From assembly GCF_022870885.1 (NCBI RefSeq), contig NZ_CP091509.1, forward strand, positions 1,178,001-1,242,000: a stretch of 64,000 nt of DNA, given 5' to 3'. This stretch comes from Neisseria dumasiana. GTDB taxonomy: Bacteria; Pseudomonadota; Gammaproteobacteria; Burkholderiales; Neisseriaceae. The notes beneath the pieces are model-generated. The model had not been told where the DNA came from, searched no databases, and saw nothing but the letters and a program-made list of their open reading frames with translations. Both the position numbers and the translations under genes were made by a program. Shown here piece after piece: positions 1-10,092 of the stretch (the stretch's first letter is position 1; each line of letters begins with the position of its first letter).

Positions 1-1113
1 AAAAGCGGCAATGTCGAGGGCGCGCATCACGTCTTCGAGCGGTGTTGCACCGTCCACCAGCCAAGAGGTTTCGTTGCGGCGGATAATTTGCGGCTCTTCT
101 TCTGTCGCTACCAAATCACCCATCACAATGTTCATCACGTCTTTCAGCGTAATCACACCCACAACCAAAGCGTATTCGTTGATGATTACGGCAAAGTCTT
201 CGCCGGCGTTTTTAAAGGTTTCCAATACTTCGTAAAGCGACAAAGTATCGGGAATAAACAAAGCTTTGCGTAACACGCGGCGGTCGGTCAGGTTGATGTT
301 CGGCTCTTTCAGATAATGGGTGAGAAACGTGTGCGATTCGATATAGCCGATCACTTTTTCCAGCCCGCCGTTGCATACCAAGATTTTAGAGTGAGGGGTT
401 TCGTCTATTTTTTCCAGCACGGTTTCGTTATTGTCGCTTTTATCTACATAAACCAAATATTCGCGAGCGCTCATGGTAGAAGTAACCGTGCGCTCCTGCA
501 TATCGAAAATGTTTTCAATCAGATAATGTTCCTGCTGCTTCAACACGCCTGCCTGCGCACCGGCATCGACCACGGCGTAAATGTCTTCGGAAGTCAGGCC
601 GTCGCTGCGTACGGTAGAAATTTTCAGCAGTTTGAAAATCAGATTGGCCATGCCGTCAAACAGGAAAATCAACGGCTTGAACACGAAAATCAGCAGCATG
701 ACCGGCCGTACTACGCGCACGGCCACCCGTTCGGGGTTAATCATGGCAAAGCGTTTGGGCATCAGGTCGGCAAACAGAATAAACACGCTGGTCACAAAAA
801 CAAACGCCAGCACCGAAGCCGCTGTTTCCAAGCCGGTGCCGGCCAGCAGATTGCTCAAAAACGGCCGCACCGCCGCTTCGCCGACAATACCGCCCAATAC
901 TGCTACGGCATTCAAACCGATTTGTACTACTGTAATAAAGCTACCGGGGTGCTCCTGCATGTTCAAGACATCAAGTGCACGCACGTCGCCTTCTTTTGCC
1001 ATGACCTGTAATTTGATTTTACGGGAAGAAGCCAGTGCCAGTTCGGCAGCCGAAACCAAAGCACTGATTAAAATCAGAAGAAACAGGATGATAACGGCTT
1101 CAAGAATACTCAT
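1..1113 (-). CDS. ytfL: YtfL/PaeA-like CNNM-CBS membrane protein (partial, C-terminus cut)
   Basis: Translating the minus strand from the ATG at 1113 gives 371 uninterrupted codons that run off the window edge. The N-terminus holds hydrophobic segments of the CNNM (DUF21) domain, starting MSILEAVIILFLLILISAL. A cytoplasmic CBS-pair region follows (around residues 200-320), and the start of the C-terminal CorC/HlyC domain is cut off. Segments such as VVQIGLNAVAVLGGIVG and EDFAVIINEYALVVGVITL closely match, from memory, E. coli YtfL (PaeA), an inner-membrane protein linked to cadaverine/putrescine export. Automatic annotation usually says 'hemolysin family protein', but no haemolysin activity should be assumed. 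The plus-strand open frames over this stretch are shadows. Confidence 0.85.
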   Translation of the reverse strand, partial: MSILEAVIILFLLILISALVSAAELALASSRKIKLQVMAKEGDVRALDVLNMQEHPGSFITVVQIGLNAVAVLGGIVGEAAVRPFLSNLLAGTGLETAASVLAFVFVTSVFILFADLMPKRFAMINPERVAVRVVRPVMLLIFVFKPLIFLFDGMANLIFKLLKISTVRSDGLTSEDIYAVVDAGAQAGVLKQQEHYLIENIFDMQERTVTSTMSAREYLVYVDKSDNNETVLEKIDETPHSKILVCNGGLEKVIGYIESHTFLTHYLKEPNINLTDRRVLRKALFIPDTLSLYEVLETFKNAGEDFAVIINEYALVVGVITLKDVMNIVMGDLVATEEEPQIIRRNETSWLVDGATPLEDVMRALDIAAF

Positions 1114-1190
1114 AAAAAATAAAGGTTTGTTGTTGATAAGAAGATTGTAGCATTATTTCAGAAAGGGACACACCACACCTAAGCGGCAAG

Positions 1191-1217
1191 ATGCCGTCTG
1201 AACACTTCAGACGGCAT
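1191..1217 (-). terminator. Inverted DUS hairpin after the 2Fe-2S reductase
   Basis: Two AT-type uptake sequences face each other around a 3-nt loop (12-bp stem). The hairpin lies 74 bp beyond the reductase stop, the usual Neisseria transcription-terminator arrangement. Confidence 0.6.
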
Positions 1218-1290
1218 GGTATGTGGTCAGAGATCTTGATCGGTAGCGGCCTTTGCTTGGCCATTAATTGTAAGCGGGCAAAACGGCAGA

Positions 1291-2301
1291 TTACACCGCA
1301 GCCGAAAATGCATCTGAGAAGAATGCTGTTTCGGGTAGACCGCATTCTTGCTGCAAAAGTTGCTTGGCCGATTCAATCATTTGAACGGAACCGCAAGCAT
1401 AGACTTGAAAGCCCGATAAGTCGGGATAATCGGCAGCAACTTGGGTTTGGACATAGCCGGTTGCGCCTTGCCAGTTTGTGTCCGGTTGCGAAAGCACGGG
1501 AGTAAAACGGGCGTTCGGTAAGCGGGCGGTTAATGCCGAGGCCGTCTGAAAATCATATAAGCCGCTTTCATGGCGCGCACCCCAATACAGATGCACGGGG
1601 CGCTTGCTGTCGCTGTCGGCCAGCTGGCGGAGTATGCTGCCGATGGGTGCAAAGCCTGTGCCGGTTGCCATCAAAATAATCGGTTTATCGCCGTCTTGCA
1701 GCGCAAACGTACCCAGAGGGCCGCGCACGCGCAAAATGGTTTTTTCTTGAACAGAGGGGTTTTCTCCGAACAGCATGTCGGAAAATAAACCGCCTTGCCG
1801 TTTGGCAATATGCAAAGTGAGGGTTTCGGTGCTGTTGGGGTTGCCGGCGATGGAGTAACTGCGTGTTTCACCGTTTTTCAACAGAATATCAATGTATTGG
1901 CCGGCCCAAAAATGGAAAGGCGGTGCTTTGGGTAAAGAGAGGGTTAACACGGCAACATCATGAATATATTCCACTGAAGCCACGCGCGTAGGAAAGGTTT
2001 TAACGGGCGGGGCGGATGCGCCGTTATAACCGGGTATTTTTAATGTGACGTCGCCGTTTAATTTGGTGCAGCACATCAATATTTTACCTTGGGCGGCTTC
2101 TTCCGAACTTAAGGCCAGTTCGGCATAGGCTCCCCGTTCGATATCGCCGCTCACTACTTGAGCCTTACATTGACCGCAAATGCCGCTTTGACAGGAATGG
2201 GGCAGGTTGAAATTTTGTCTCTTGGCGGCACTCAATATCGGTTCGTCGGCTTCAACACTGAAAGTCGCATGATCGGGCACAAGGGTAACGGTGTAAGACA
2301 T
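1291..2301 (-). CDS. 2Fe-2S/FAD/NAD(P)H oxidoreductase (AscD-like flavoreductase)
   Basis: The 336-aa protein has an N-terminal plant-type ferredoxin domain with C37-x4-C42-x2-C45 and a distal cysteine at 77/78. A ferredoxin-reductase module follows, with the FAD motif RSYS (147-150) and the nucleotide-binding segments ATGTGFAP (212-219) and ACGS (302-305). This order is typical of single-chain NAD(P)H:acceptor reductases such as CDP-6-deoxy-glucoseen reductase (AscD), the name usually given to Neisseria homologues. No sugar-biosynthesis genes are nearby, so the partner is unknown; it may supply electrons to an oxygenase or another Fe-S enzyme. It is transcribed alone between two DUS hairpins. 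Confidence 0.85.
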   Translation of the reverse strand: MSYTVTLVPDHATFSVEADEPILSAAKRQNFNLPHSCQSGICGQCKAQVVSGDIERGAYAELALSSEEAAQGKILMCCTKLNGDVTLKIPGYNGASAPPVKTFPTRVASVEYIHDVAVLTLSLPKAPPFHFWAGQYIDILLKNGETRSYSIAGNPNSTETLTLHIAKRQGGLFSDMLFGENPSVQEKTILRVRGPLGTFALQDGDKPIILMATGTGFAPIGSILRQLADSDSKRPVHLYWGARHESGLYDFQTASALTARLPNARFTPVLSQPDTNWQGATGYVQTQVAADYPDLSGFQVYACGSVQMIESAKQLLQQECGLPETAFFSDAFSAAV

Positions 2302-2348
2302 AAGTTGCGGAAGATAAAATTGTTTATCGGAAGGGCTTTAAAGGTTTC

Positions 2349-2375
2349 AGGCCGTCTGAAAATTTCAGACGGCCT
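2349..2375 (-). terminator. Inverted DUS hairpin after gatB
   Basis: Two AG-type DUS copies face each other with a 3-nt loop, 18 bp past the gatB stop. Confidence 0.65.
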
Positions 2376-2392
2376 CTTTAGATGCTACGCAA

Positions 2393-3820
2393 TCAAGCCA
2401 GTTTCGCTTTCAGCAATTCCTGCACCTGCTGCGGATTGGCTTTGCCTTTGCTGGCTTTCATCACTTGACCCACCAGCGCATTAAAGGCTTTTTCCTTACC
2501 GGCTTTGAATTCTTCTACCGATTTGGCGTTGTTGGCCAACACTTCGTCGATGATTTTTTCAATCGCGCCGGTGTCGGTCATCTGTTTCAAACCGTCGCGC
2601 TCGATAATGGCCTCGGCATCCAAATCGCTGCCCCACATCGCTTCAAACACCTGTTTGGCGAGTTTGTTGCTTAATGTGCCGTCGGCGATTTTCGCCACCA
2701 ATCCGGCCAAGCGGTCGGCCTGAATCGGGCTTTCAGACAGGCTCAAACCTTCTTTGTTCAATGTAGCGGCCAATTCGCCGTTCATCCAGTTTGCCACCAA
2801 TTTACCTTGTCCGCTGGCTTGGGCGGCGGTTTCAAAGAAAGCGGCTTGAGAGCGGCTGGCGGTTAACAAACGGGCATCGTAGTCGCTCACGCCGAAATCG
2901 GCTACGAAACGCTGTGCCATTTCAGACGGCAGCTCAGGCATTTCGTCTTTCGCTTTTTGTAACTGGCCGTCTGAAATCATCACCGGCAATAAATCGGGGT
3001 CGGGGAAATAGCGGTAGTCGTGCGCGTCTTCTTTAAGGCGCATCACGCGGGTTTCGCCTTTATCGGGGTCGAACAGCATCGTTGCCTGCTGCACTTTGCC
3101 GCCGTCTTCGATAATCTCGATTTGGCTTTCCACTTCATAATTAATCGCCTGCTCTAAAAAGCGGAAAGAGTTTAAGTTTTTGATTTCGCGGCGCGTACCG
3201 AATTCCTGCTGTCCTTTCGGACGCACCGATACGTTCGCATCAATACGGAATGAACCCTCCGCCATATTGCCGTCGCAAATATCCAGCCACGTTACCAAGC
3301 CGTGCAAAGCTTTGGCATAAGCCACAGCCTCGGCTGCGGAACGCATTTCCGGCTCGGAAACCACTTCCAGCAGAGGCGTACCGGCGCGGTTGAGGTCGAT
3401 GCCCGTTGCACCGCTCAAACCTTCATGCACCGATTTACCCGCATCTTCTTCCATGTGCGCACGCGTTACATTGATGGTTTTGACTTCGTCGCCCACCACA
3501 ATTTCCAACTTGCCGTGTTCCACAATCGGCAAATCCAATTGGCTGATTTGATAGCCTTTGGGCAAGTCGGGGTAGAAATAGTTTTTACGGTCGAACACGT
3601 TTTTTTGGTTGATTTTCGCATCCAAGGCCAAACCGAGCTTAATGGCTTTTTCCACCACTTCGCGGTTCATCACCGGCAACACGCCCGGCAAAGCACATTC
3701 CACCACACTGGCATGCGCGTTCGGCTCGGCACCGAAAGCAGTAGAAGCACCGCTGAAAATTTTGGATTTGGTATTTAATTGGACGTGGATTTCCAGTCCG
3801 ATTACGGTTTCCCAGGTCAT
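2393..3820 (-). CDS. gatB: Asp/Glu-tRNA amidotransferase subunit B
   Basis: This 475-aa protein is the normal full length for GatB. It begins [20 protein letters not shown], has the GatB/E catalytic core ([20 protein letters not shown]) and ends with the helical tRNA-binding YqeY-like tail. GatB binds misacylated Glu-tRNA(Gln) or Asp-tRNA(Asn), phosphorylates the side chain, and receives ammonia from GatA. It is separated from gatA by about 3 kb of restriction-modification DNA on the same strand, so gatB may use its own promoter in the AT-rich 3.82-3.94 kb stretch or rely on read-through. Confidence 0.97.
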   Translation of the reverse strand: MTWETVIGLEIHVQLNTKSKIFSGASTAFGAEPNAHASVVECALPGVLPVMNREVVEKAIKLGLALDAKINQKNVFDRKNYFYPDLPKGYQISQLDLPIVEHGKLEIVVGDEVKTINVTRAHMEEDAGKSVHEGLSGATGIDLNRAGTPLLEVVSEPEMRSAAEAVAYAKALHGLVTWLDICDGNMAEGSFRIDANVSVRPKGQQEFGTRREIKNLNSFRFLEQAINYEVESQIEIIEDGGKVQQATMLFDPDKGETRVMRLKEDAHDYRYFPDPDLLPVMISDGQLQKAKDEMPELPSEMAQRFVADFGVSDYDARLLTASRSQAAFFETAAQASGQGKLVANWMNGELAATLNKEGLSLSESPIQADRLAGLVAKIADGTLSNKLAKQVFEAMWGSDLDAEAIIERDGLKQMTDTGAIEKIIDEVLANNAKSVEEFKAGKEKAFNALVGQVMKASKGKANPQQVQELLKAKLA

Positions 3821-3938
3821 AAAAAATCTTTCAAAATCAAGGAATATTTTAAAATTTAGGTAGATTGGTCGGGTATGAAACCCATATCAAGCAATTTTGG
3901 TCGCAAAATGGCAAAACCAGGTGCAAACTTTTCTGACA

Positions 3939-4113
3939 TTATTTAACGGCATATTTAATCACTTCTTCTTTTCCATCGGGATGATGACGTATTAGATCAC
4001 CGTTCTCACGCCGATACACGACAACTTCATGCTGTTTTTTTATCTGTCATCCACGCGTTGAACACAATATGAAGACGGCGCTGCTGTTCGAGCAATTCTT
4101 CGCGCTTGGTCAT
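3939..4113 (-). pseudogene. Frameshifted small hypothetical gene (about 57 codons)
   Basis: From the ATG at 4113, preceded by the purine-rich AAAGAGG, the frame reads MTKREELLEQQRRLHIVFNA and stops after 28 codons. Removing one A from the A7 run at about 4035-4041 restores a frame that continues with KQHEVVVYRRENGDLIRHHP and ends at 3939. The span is 175 nt, one more than a multiple of three, so a single-base slip explains the break. It may be a dead gene, a phase-variable switch or a sequencing error. I do not recognise the family; the second half looks like a short beta-rich domain. Confidence 0.5.
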
Positions 4114-4136
4114 TAAAAACCTCTTTAATGTGAAGA

Positions 4137-4970
4137 TTATTTATTGAAACCTTCATCTTGAAGTTTCGCAATAAATCTTTCTAATGTGGTTAAATTATAA
4201 ATACTGGGAATATTATTAAATGCTTCTTCCAATTTGTTTTTAGCAGATTGCCAACCTTGGCCGTCAGTAATCCAAACAAATTCATAATTAGGATGCCGAT
4301 TTATCTTAGGAGCAATATCTGAATAAGCGCGGGCAACTTCATTAGGCTTTGAACCACCAGTATTATAAAAATTGGTTTCTATTAGGTAGGTTTTGAGCTT
4401 TGTTTTAATAACAAAATCAAAACGCTTAATATCCTTCCCTAAACCAGTAATATCAGGAAAATTAGTATTGGGAACTTCTTTTAGAAATGGAATATTTGCA
4501 TTCTCCAACTGTTTGGCAACGGCAAAGTTCATATTGTCCCCACCGCGATTTTTTCTGCCATGAGTGCTTAACCCAGCTTCCACACCAAAAACATAGTCCA
4601 CCAGATTAGTAATATCTTTATTTTGGAAAATTTTTTCCAAACCTGTTTGTTGTATGTAGTCGTAAATCCCCTCCAATGAGGAAAAGTAACTATTTACAAA
4701 AACAATTTCCCCTTGATTGTTGAAAGTTTTAGTTTTGTTACTTTCTCGAACAGCAATCAAAATACCAAGCACATCAAAAGCTTTAGGATTTTCATTATAA
4801 ATATCTCGAATGGCTTCTTTTAAATTACTTTTACCGATTAAATAATTTAGCTGATTGAGTTTTAGAGCTATTTTGCTAACATTTTTTCTGACAGTATCAA
4901 AACTAACAAAATAATCCAATGTTGCATTTGTTTCCACCAATTGATCTAAAAATTTTTGAAATTCAGACAT
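4137..4970 (-). CDS. dpnB: Type II restriction endonuclease, DpnII/MboI family (GATC)
   Basis: The 277-aa protein matches the DpnII endonuclease family in length and sequence. The segments LSTHGRKNRGGDNMN, FDFVIKTKLKTYLIETNFYN (a PD-(D/E)xK-like core, D...E-x-N) and a C-terminal WITDGQGW block are characteristic. Family members cleave unmethylated GATC. It overlaps the upstream methylase by 8 bp, so translation is probably coupled. Base composition is clearly AT-richer than the flanking gat genes, consistent with acquisition by transfer. Confidence 0.88.
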   Translation of the reverse strand: MSEFQKFLDQLVETNATLDYFVSFDTVRKNVSKIALKLNQLNYLIGKSNLKEAIRDIYNENPKAFDVLGILIAVRESNKTKTFNNQGEIVFVNSYFSSLEGIYDYIQQTGLEKIFQNKDITNLVDYVFGVEAGLSTHGRKNRGGDNMNFAVAKQLENANIPFLKEVPNTNFPDITGLGKDIKRFDFVIKTKLKTYLIETNFYNTGGSKPNEVARAYSDIAPKINRHPNYEFVWITDGQGWQSAKNKLEEAFNNIPSIYNLTTLERFIAKLQDEGFNK

Positions 4971-5784
4971 TTTTATTATCTAACCTATTTTTTGTTAACT
5001 CAAAAAATCCTGTTTCTAGCTCACACCCACAAAATTTCCGCCCATTTTTTAATGCAGCTATACCTGTCGTGCCACTTCCCATAAATGGGTCAAAAATCAA
5101 ATCACCCACATTTGAAGCTGCCTGAATGCATCGCTCAACCAAAGCCAACGGTTTTTGTGTTGGGTGTTTACCCAATGCTTTTTCTGTTTTACTTGGTGGT
5201 GCAATTTTCCAGACACATTTCATTTGTTTATCGTTGTTTTGTGCTTTTATTACATCATAATGAAAAGTATGTTTGGCTTTTTTGCTTTTCTTCGCCCATA
5301 GCAGTGTTTCAGTTGAATGTGTGAAAAAACGGCAGGATAAATTTGGCGGTGGATTGGGTTTTTCCCATGTAATGTTGTTCAAAATATGGTAGCCGATGAT
5401 TTGCATCAGGTAGCCTATCAAGTAAATATTATGATAAGTACCGCATACCCATATTGTGCCGTTTGGTTTCAATAGTGCGTAAGATAGGCGTAACCACTCT
5501 TCATAAAATTCTAAATCGGCAGATAACCCTTGAGATTTATCCCATCGGCCTTTATTTACCGAAACCATTTGCCCGTTTTGGCAGGTAAAACCATCATTGG
5601 ACAAAAAATAAGGCGGGTCTGCAAAAATCATATCGAAGCAGCCGTTTGGATATTTATCCAAAATACGGCGCATAACAGTTAAAGCATTTTCGTTATAAAT
5701 CACGAGGCCGTCTGAAATATGTTTTTTCAAGCCAATATGGTAAGCCGCTGCTTCTTCTTTTAACCGGTTAAATTCACTCGCCAT
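4963..5784 (-). CDS. dpnA: GATC adenine-N6 methylase of the DpnA type
   Basis: The 273-aa beta-class adenine methyltransferase has DPPYF (catalytic motif IV) in the N-terminal third, and FDPFMGSGTTG (AdoMet motif I) near the C-terminus, the order expected of DpnA-like enzymes. In the Streptococcus DpnII system DpnA can also methylate single-stranded DNA, protecting incoming transforming strands, which would suit a naturally competent Neisseria. It overlaps both neighbours (11 bp and 8 bp), making a tight dam-dpnA-dpnB cassette. A DUS lies inside the coding region and encodes the peptide ISDGL near residue 24, so the gene has become transformable within Neisseria. Confidence 0.88.
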   Translation of the reverse strand: MASEFNRLKEEAAAYHIGLKKHISDGLVIYNENALTVMRRILDKYPNGCFDMIFADPPYFLSNDGFTCQNGQMVSVNKGRWDKSQGLSADLEFYEEWLRLSYALLKPNGTIWVCGTYHNIYLIGYLMQIIGYHILNNITWEKPNPPPNLSCRFFTHSTETLLWAKKSKKAKHTFHYDVIKAQNNDKQMKCVWKIAPPSKTEKALGKHPTQKPLALVERCIQAASNVGDLIFDPFMGSGTTGIAALKNGRKFCGCELETGFFELTKNRLDNKNV

Positions 5785-6592
5785 ATATCGCCAACAATTC
5801 GCCTACTTTTTGCCTACTGCTACCTTTTGCTGCAATATTTCTTTGCACGTCAATGGTTTCTAATCGTGCTTCTTTGTAAATCTCTCGGGTAAAGGCTGTA
5901 TCATGATTGGAAATCAATACACCTTGAGATTGTATTGAAATTTGTTTGGCTGTTTCAGCTAAACGGGTTTGGTCATTTAAATCAAATCCGCCTTTAGCAT
6001 AAGCGGTAAATGAAGCTGTTTCACTCAAAGGCACATAAGGCGGATCGCAATACACGATATCATCGCTATTTGTCAAATCCAAGGCCGTCTGAAAATCAGC
6101 ACACATCAACTCAATACGGTTGGCTTTCGCAATAAATGCCAACATTTCCATTTCAGGGAAATAAGGTGTTTTGTAGCGGCCGAAAGGCACATTAAAAGCA
6201 CCTTTGCTGTTATATCTGCATAAACCGTTGAATGCGTGGCGGTTTAAATAAATAAATAAAGCGGAACGTTCGCTTAATTCTCGAGAAGAATTAAATTTTT
6301 CCCGTAATTCGTAAAAGCGAATTTCCTGATTATTTTCTAAAGTAAAAAAAGAACGAGCATAATTAATAAATTGCTGTTTTTCTTCTTTAAGTATATGAAA
6401 TAAACCAATTAAATCAGGATTGGTATCATTTAACAAATAAGCTTCAAAATCCAAAGCCATTGACACGGCAGCAGAACCCGCAAACGGTTCGATAAGGCGT
6501 TTGCGGGGTTGTTTAGGCAGATTAAATTCAATAAATGGGGCAAGTTTGAATTTCCCACCAGCCCATTTTAAAAAAGGTTTAGAAGAGGCCAT
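5774..6592 (-). CDS. dpnM: Dam-like GATC adenine-N6 methyltransferase (DpnM)
   Basis: The 272-aa class D12 (alpha) methyltransferase begins with FLKWAGGK and EPFAGSAAV (AdoMet motif I). CDPPYVPLS (motif IV) lies in the second half, and LISNHD with the C-terminal VGELLAIY matches E. coli Dam. It should methylate GATC in duplex DNA and protect the chromosome against the endonuclease encoded two genes downstream. An internal DUS encodes the FQTAL segment. If the cassette is active, genomic DNA should be resistant to MboI/DpnII and sensitive to DpnI. Confidence 0.9.
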   Translation of the reverse strand: MASSKPFLKWAGGKFKLAPFIEFNLPKQPRKRLIEPFAGSAAVSMALDFEAYLLNDTNPDLIGLFHILKEEKQQFINYARSFFTLENNQEIRFYELREKFNSSRELSERSALFIYLNRHAFNGLCRYNSKGAFNVPFGRYKTPYFPEMEMLAFIAKANRIELMCADFQTALDLTNSDDIVYCDPPYVPLSETASFTAYAKGGFDLNDQTRLAETAKQISIQSQGVLISNHDTAFTREIYKEARLETIDVQRNIAAKGSSRQKVGELLAIYGE

Positions 6593-6597
6593 CGGAT

Positions 6598-6804
6598 TTA
6601 AGCGGCAATAAGTAATTTATAGTTTTGTGCAGCTTCTAAAGCTTCTTCAAAGTTTTCACATTCAAATGTTTCAATATAGGCTTGGTCTTTGTCAGCAATT
6701 TGAGCATTGAATATATCCACTATATATTCTTCAGTTTCTTCGTCAAAAGAGATAAAGAAGTCTACAGTTTTATCAAAGTTCAAACCTTCTTGATAAGTGT
6801 TCAT
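6598..6804 (-). CDS. Small acidic hypothetical protein upstream of the dam-like gene
   Basis: The 68-aa ORF stops 5 bp before the dam-like start codon, so it is probably the first gene of the restriction-modification transcript. It has 17 Asp/Glu against 3 Lys/Arg. A segment resembling the beta-strand/helix pattern of HicB-like domains (FFISFDEETEEYIVDI, then FEEALEAA) is visible, but no HicA partner is next to it. It has no helix-turn-helix and so does not look like a classical C-protein controller. DNA mimicry or modulation of the nuclease is possible but speculative. The ribosome-binding site is weak (GATAT). Confidence 0.55.
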   Translation of the reverse strand: MNTYQEGLNFDKTVDFFISFDEETEEYIVDIFNAQIADKDQAYIETFECENFEEALEAAQNYKLLIAA

Positions 6805-6847
6805 ATTTAAATATCTTTCATCATTTGTATTTAATCGAATGAGTCAT

Positions 6848-6894
6848 TAAGGCAGCTTGAATTTTTCAGACGGCCTTATTATTTTCAGGTAGCC
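6848..6894. repeat. Cluster of uptake sequences in several dialects
   Basis: Within 47 bp lie AGGCAGCTTGAA (one mismatch to the Kingella-type uptake sequence), a Neisseria DUS on the minus strand (TTCAGACGGCCTT), and TTCAGGTAGCC, the reverse of the Eikenella-type GGCTACCTGAA. The cluster marks the boundary between gatA and the DpnII island and could act as a degenerate terminator hairpin. Confidence 0.5.
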
Positions 6895-6899
6895 CTTTT

Positions 6900-8354
6900 T
6901 TAAACACCGGTGGGCGTTTTACTGTGCCAATCACTTTCCAACTGCATCTGATGCGCCACGCCCAGCAATTTCGCTTCGGCGAAATAATTGCCAATCAACT
7001 GTACGCCAATCGGCAGGCCGTCGGAAGAGAAGCCTGCGGGCAGGGTCATAGCGGGGAGGCCGGCGAGGTTGACGGCGATGGTGTAGATGTCGGAAAGGTA
7101 CATCTGCACGGGGTCGTTAATGTTGCTGTTCAGTTTGGGTGCGGCGGTGGGTGCGGTAGGTGCGAGGATGATGTCGCATTGCTGTAAGGCCGTCTGAAAA
7201 TCGTTGGTTACGAGACGGCGCAGTTTTTGGGCTTTGAGGTAGTAGGCGTCGTAATAGCCGTGGCTCAAAACGTAGGTGCCGATCATGATGCGGCGTTTGA
7301 CTTCGCTGCCGAAGCCTTCGGCGCGGGTGTTGCTGTACATTTCTTCCAAGTCGCCGAATCGGGCGGCGCGGTGGCCGTAGCGTACGCCGTCGTAGCGGGA
7401 TAGGTTGGTGCTGGCTTCGGCCGAGGTCAAAACATAATATGCGGGGATGGAAAGCTCGGTTTGCGGCAGGCTCACTTCTACCATTTCTGCGCCTTGTGCT
7501 TTAAGCAGGTCGATGGCCGCTTGAATGGCTTTTTGTACGTCTGCACTCATGCCTTCGCCGAAGTATTCTTTGGGCAGGCCGACTTTCAAGCCTTTGAGGG
7601 GTTGGTTTAAGTTGCGGGTGTAGTCTTCTTTGGCGCGTTCCAAGCTGGTGGAATCGCGTTCGTCGAAGCTTGCCATGGCATTCAGCAGAATGGCGCAGTC
7701 TTCGGCGGTTTGTGCCATCGGGCCGGCTTGGTCGAAGCTGGATGCATAAGCCACCATGCCGAAACGCGAAACGATGCCGTAGGTGGGTTTGATGCCGGTA
7801 ATGCCGCAATGCGAAGCGGGCTGGCGAATGGAGCCGCCGGTGTCGGAGCCTAATGCGGCAGGTGCCAAACGGGCGGCGATAACGGCTGCGGAACCGCCGG
7901 AAGAGCCGCCGGGTACGTTTTCTAAATTCCACGGATTTTTGGTGGCGCCGTCAAACGAGGTTTCGTTGGTCGAACCCATCGCGAATTCGTCCATATTGGT
8001 GCGGCCGAGCGTTACCATGCCTTCGTCGAGCAGGTTTTGTACGACGGTGGCAGTGTAGGGGGAAACGAAGTTATCGAGCATTTTGCTGGAACACGCGCTT
8101 CTCCAACCTTGTTGGCAGAAGATGTCTTTAAAGGCAATGGGTACGCCGGTGAGGATGCCTGCGTTTCCGGCGGCCAAGCGTTCGTCTGCGGCCTTGGCTT
8201 CGGCAAGCGTTAGTTCTTTATTCAGAGTGGTGTAGCCGTTGATGGCGGGGTTTCGGGCGTCGATGGCGTTGAGGTATTCTTGCGCCAGCTCGGTGGCGGA
8301 AATTTTTTTAGCTTGCAGCAATTCGCTGGCTTGTTTCAGAGTGTATTGGGTCAT
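6900..8354 (-). CDS. gatA: Asp/Glu-tRNA amidotransferase subunit A
   Basis: The 484-aa protein belongs to the amidase-signature family. The Gly/Ser-rich signature [15 protein letters not shown] is followed by [17 protein letters not shown], which carries the catalytic Ser-cisSer-Lys triad together with the upstream lysine in GVPIAFKD. It hydrolyses glutamine and channels ammonia to GatB. It lies downstream of gatC on the same strand, with 139 bp containing two DUS copies between them. It ends just before a stretch holding several uptake-sequence-like motifs that borders the DpnII island. Confidence 0.97.
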   Translation of the reverse strand: MTQYTLKQASELLQAKKISATELAQEYLNAIDARNPAINGYTTLNKELTLAEAKAADERLAAGNAGILTGVPIAFKDIFCQQGWRSACSSKMLDNFVSPYTATVVQNLLDEGMVTLGRTNMDEFAMGSTNETSFDGATKNPWNLENVPGGSSGGSAAVIAARLAPAALGSDTGGSIRQPASHCGITGIKPTYGIVSRFGMVAYASSFDQAGPMAQTAEDCAILLNAMASFDERDSTSLERAKEDYTRNLNQPLKGLKVGLPKEYFGEGMSADVQKAIQAAIDLLKAQGAEMVEVSLPQTELSIPAYYVLTSAEASTNLSRYDGVRYGHRAARFGDLEEMYSNTRAEGFGSEVKRRIMIGTYVLSHGYYDAYYLKAQKLRRLVTNDFQTALQQCDIILAPTAPTAAPKLNSNINDPVQMYLSDIYTIAVNLAGLPAMTLPAGFSSDGLPIGVQLIGNYFAEAKLLGVAHQMQLESDWHSKTPTGV

Positions 8355-8493
8355 TTTATATTCAACCGTATGATTCAGACGGCCTTAAACGTTAGCTGGT
8401 GGGAGGCCGTCTGAAAATATTGCTATTATATTAACAGTATGTGTTTCACATAGGCGGTTTGATTAACCGTAAGAAATGTGTTTTATGTGCCGG

Positions 8494-8784
8494 TTATTCT
8501 TCGATAACTTGGGGAACGATATACAGGCGGTTGCGCACTTCGGGGGCAACGGCTTGGTATTCGGCGGCATGGTCGGTTTCGGTTACTTTGTCTTCACGCA
8601 AACGCAGGGCAACTTCGTGAGGATGTGCCATCGGTTCGATGCCTTCGGTATTTACCGATTGCATTTTTTCAACCAATGAAAATATGTCGTTCAATTCTTG
8701 AAGGTTTTGCGCTTTTTCAGCATCTGTCAGGCTCAGGCGGGAAAGTTTGGCAATTTTTTCCACATCGCTCAAGGTCAGGGCCAT
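8494..8784 (-). CDS. gatC: Asp/Glu-tRNA amidotransferase subunit C
   Basis: The 96-aa protein matches GatC: it starts [20 protein letters not shown] and contains the [20 protein letters not shown] helix-turn that wraps around GatA. GatC stabilises the GatA-GatB heterodimer. It is the first gene of the split gatCAB cluster. An AAGGATTT-type ribosome-binding site precedes the ATG. Confidence 0.96.
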   Translation of the reverse strand: MALTLSDVEKIAKLSRLSLTDAEKAQNLQELNDIFSLVEKMQSVNTEGIEPMAHPHEVALRLREDKVTETDHAAEYQAVAPEVRNRLYIVPQVIEE

Positions 8785-8810
8785 AAAAAATCCTTAAATT
8801 TAATTCAGCA

Positions 8811-8875
8811 AATACCCAAACTAGGGTATTATTACGCGTTTATCTGATTATTGCTCCGTTCGGCGGAGAATTATA
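8811..8875 (-). promoter_or_regulatory. gatC upstream region: -10 box and 5'UTR hairpin
   Basis: On the minus strand a TATAAT hexamer lies at 8870-8875. Between it and gatC is the inverted repeat AATACCCAAACTAGGGTATT (8811-8830; 7-bp stem, 6-nt loop), 26 bp before the start codon. It may be an operator or a leader hairpin. I see no convincing -35 box. Confidence 0.35.
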
Positions 8876-8981
8876 ACCGAAAACCATATCTTTCGGCATG
8901 GCGATTTTAGTGCTTTTCAACTGTTTGTAACAGTATGCGGCCGTCTGAAATGCGATGCTCCCTCTTTCTTAAATTGTTTAA

Positions 8982-10049
<1,068 letters not shown>

Positions 10050-10092
10050 TCAATATCGAATGAATCCTAACCGTCAGGATGCCGTCTGAACA

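Noticed and set aside
316..1011. Plus-strand ORF of 231 codons
   Set aside because: It is the shadow of the minus-strand YtfL-like gene, with His/Gln-rich antisense composition.
6598..6804. Restriction-system controller (C-protein)
   Set aside because: No helix-turn-helix pattern and strongly acidic charge.
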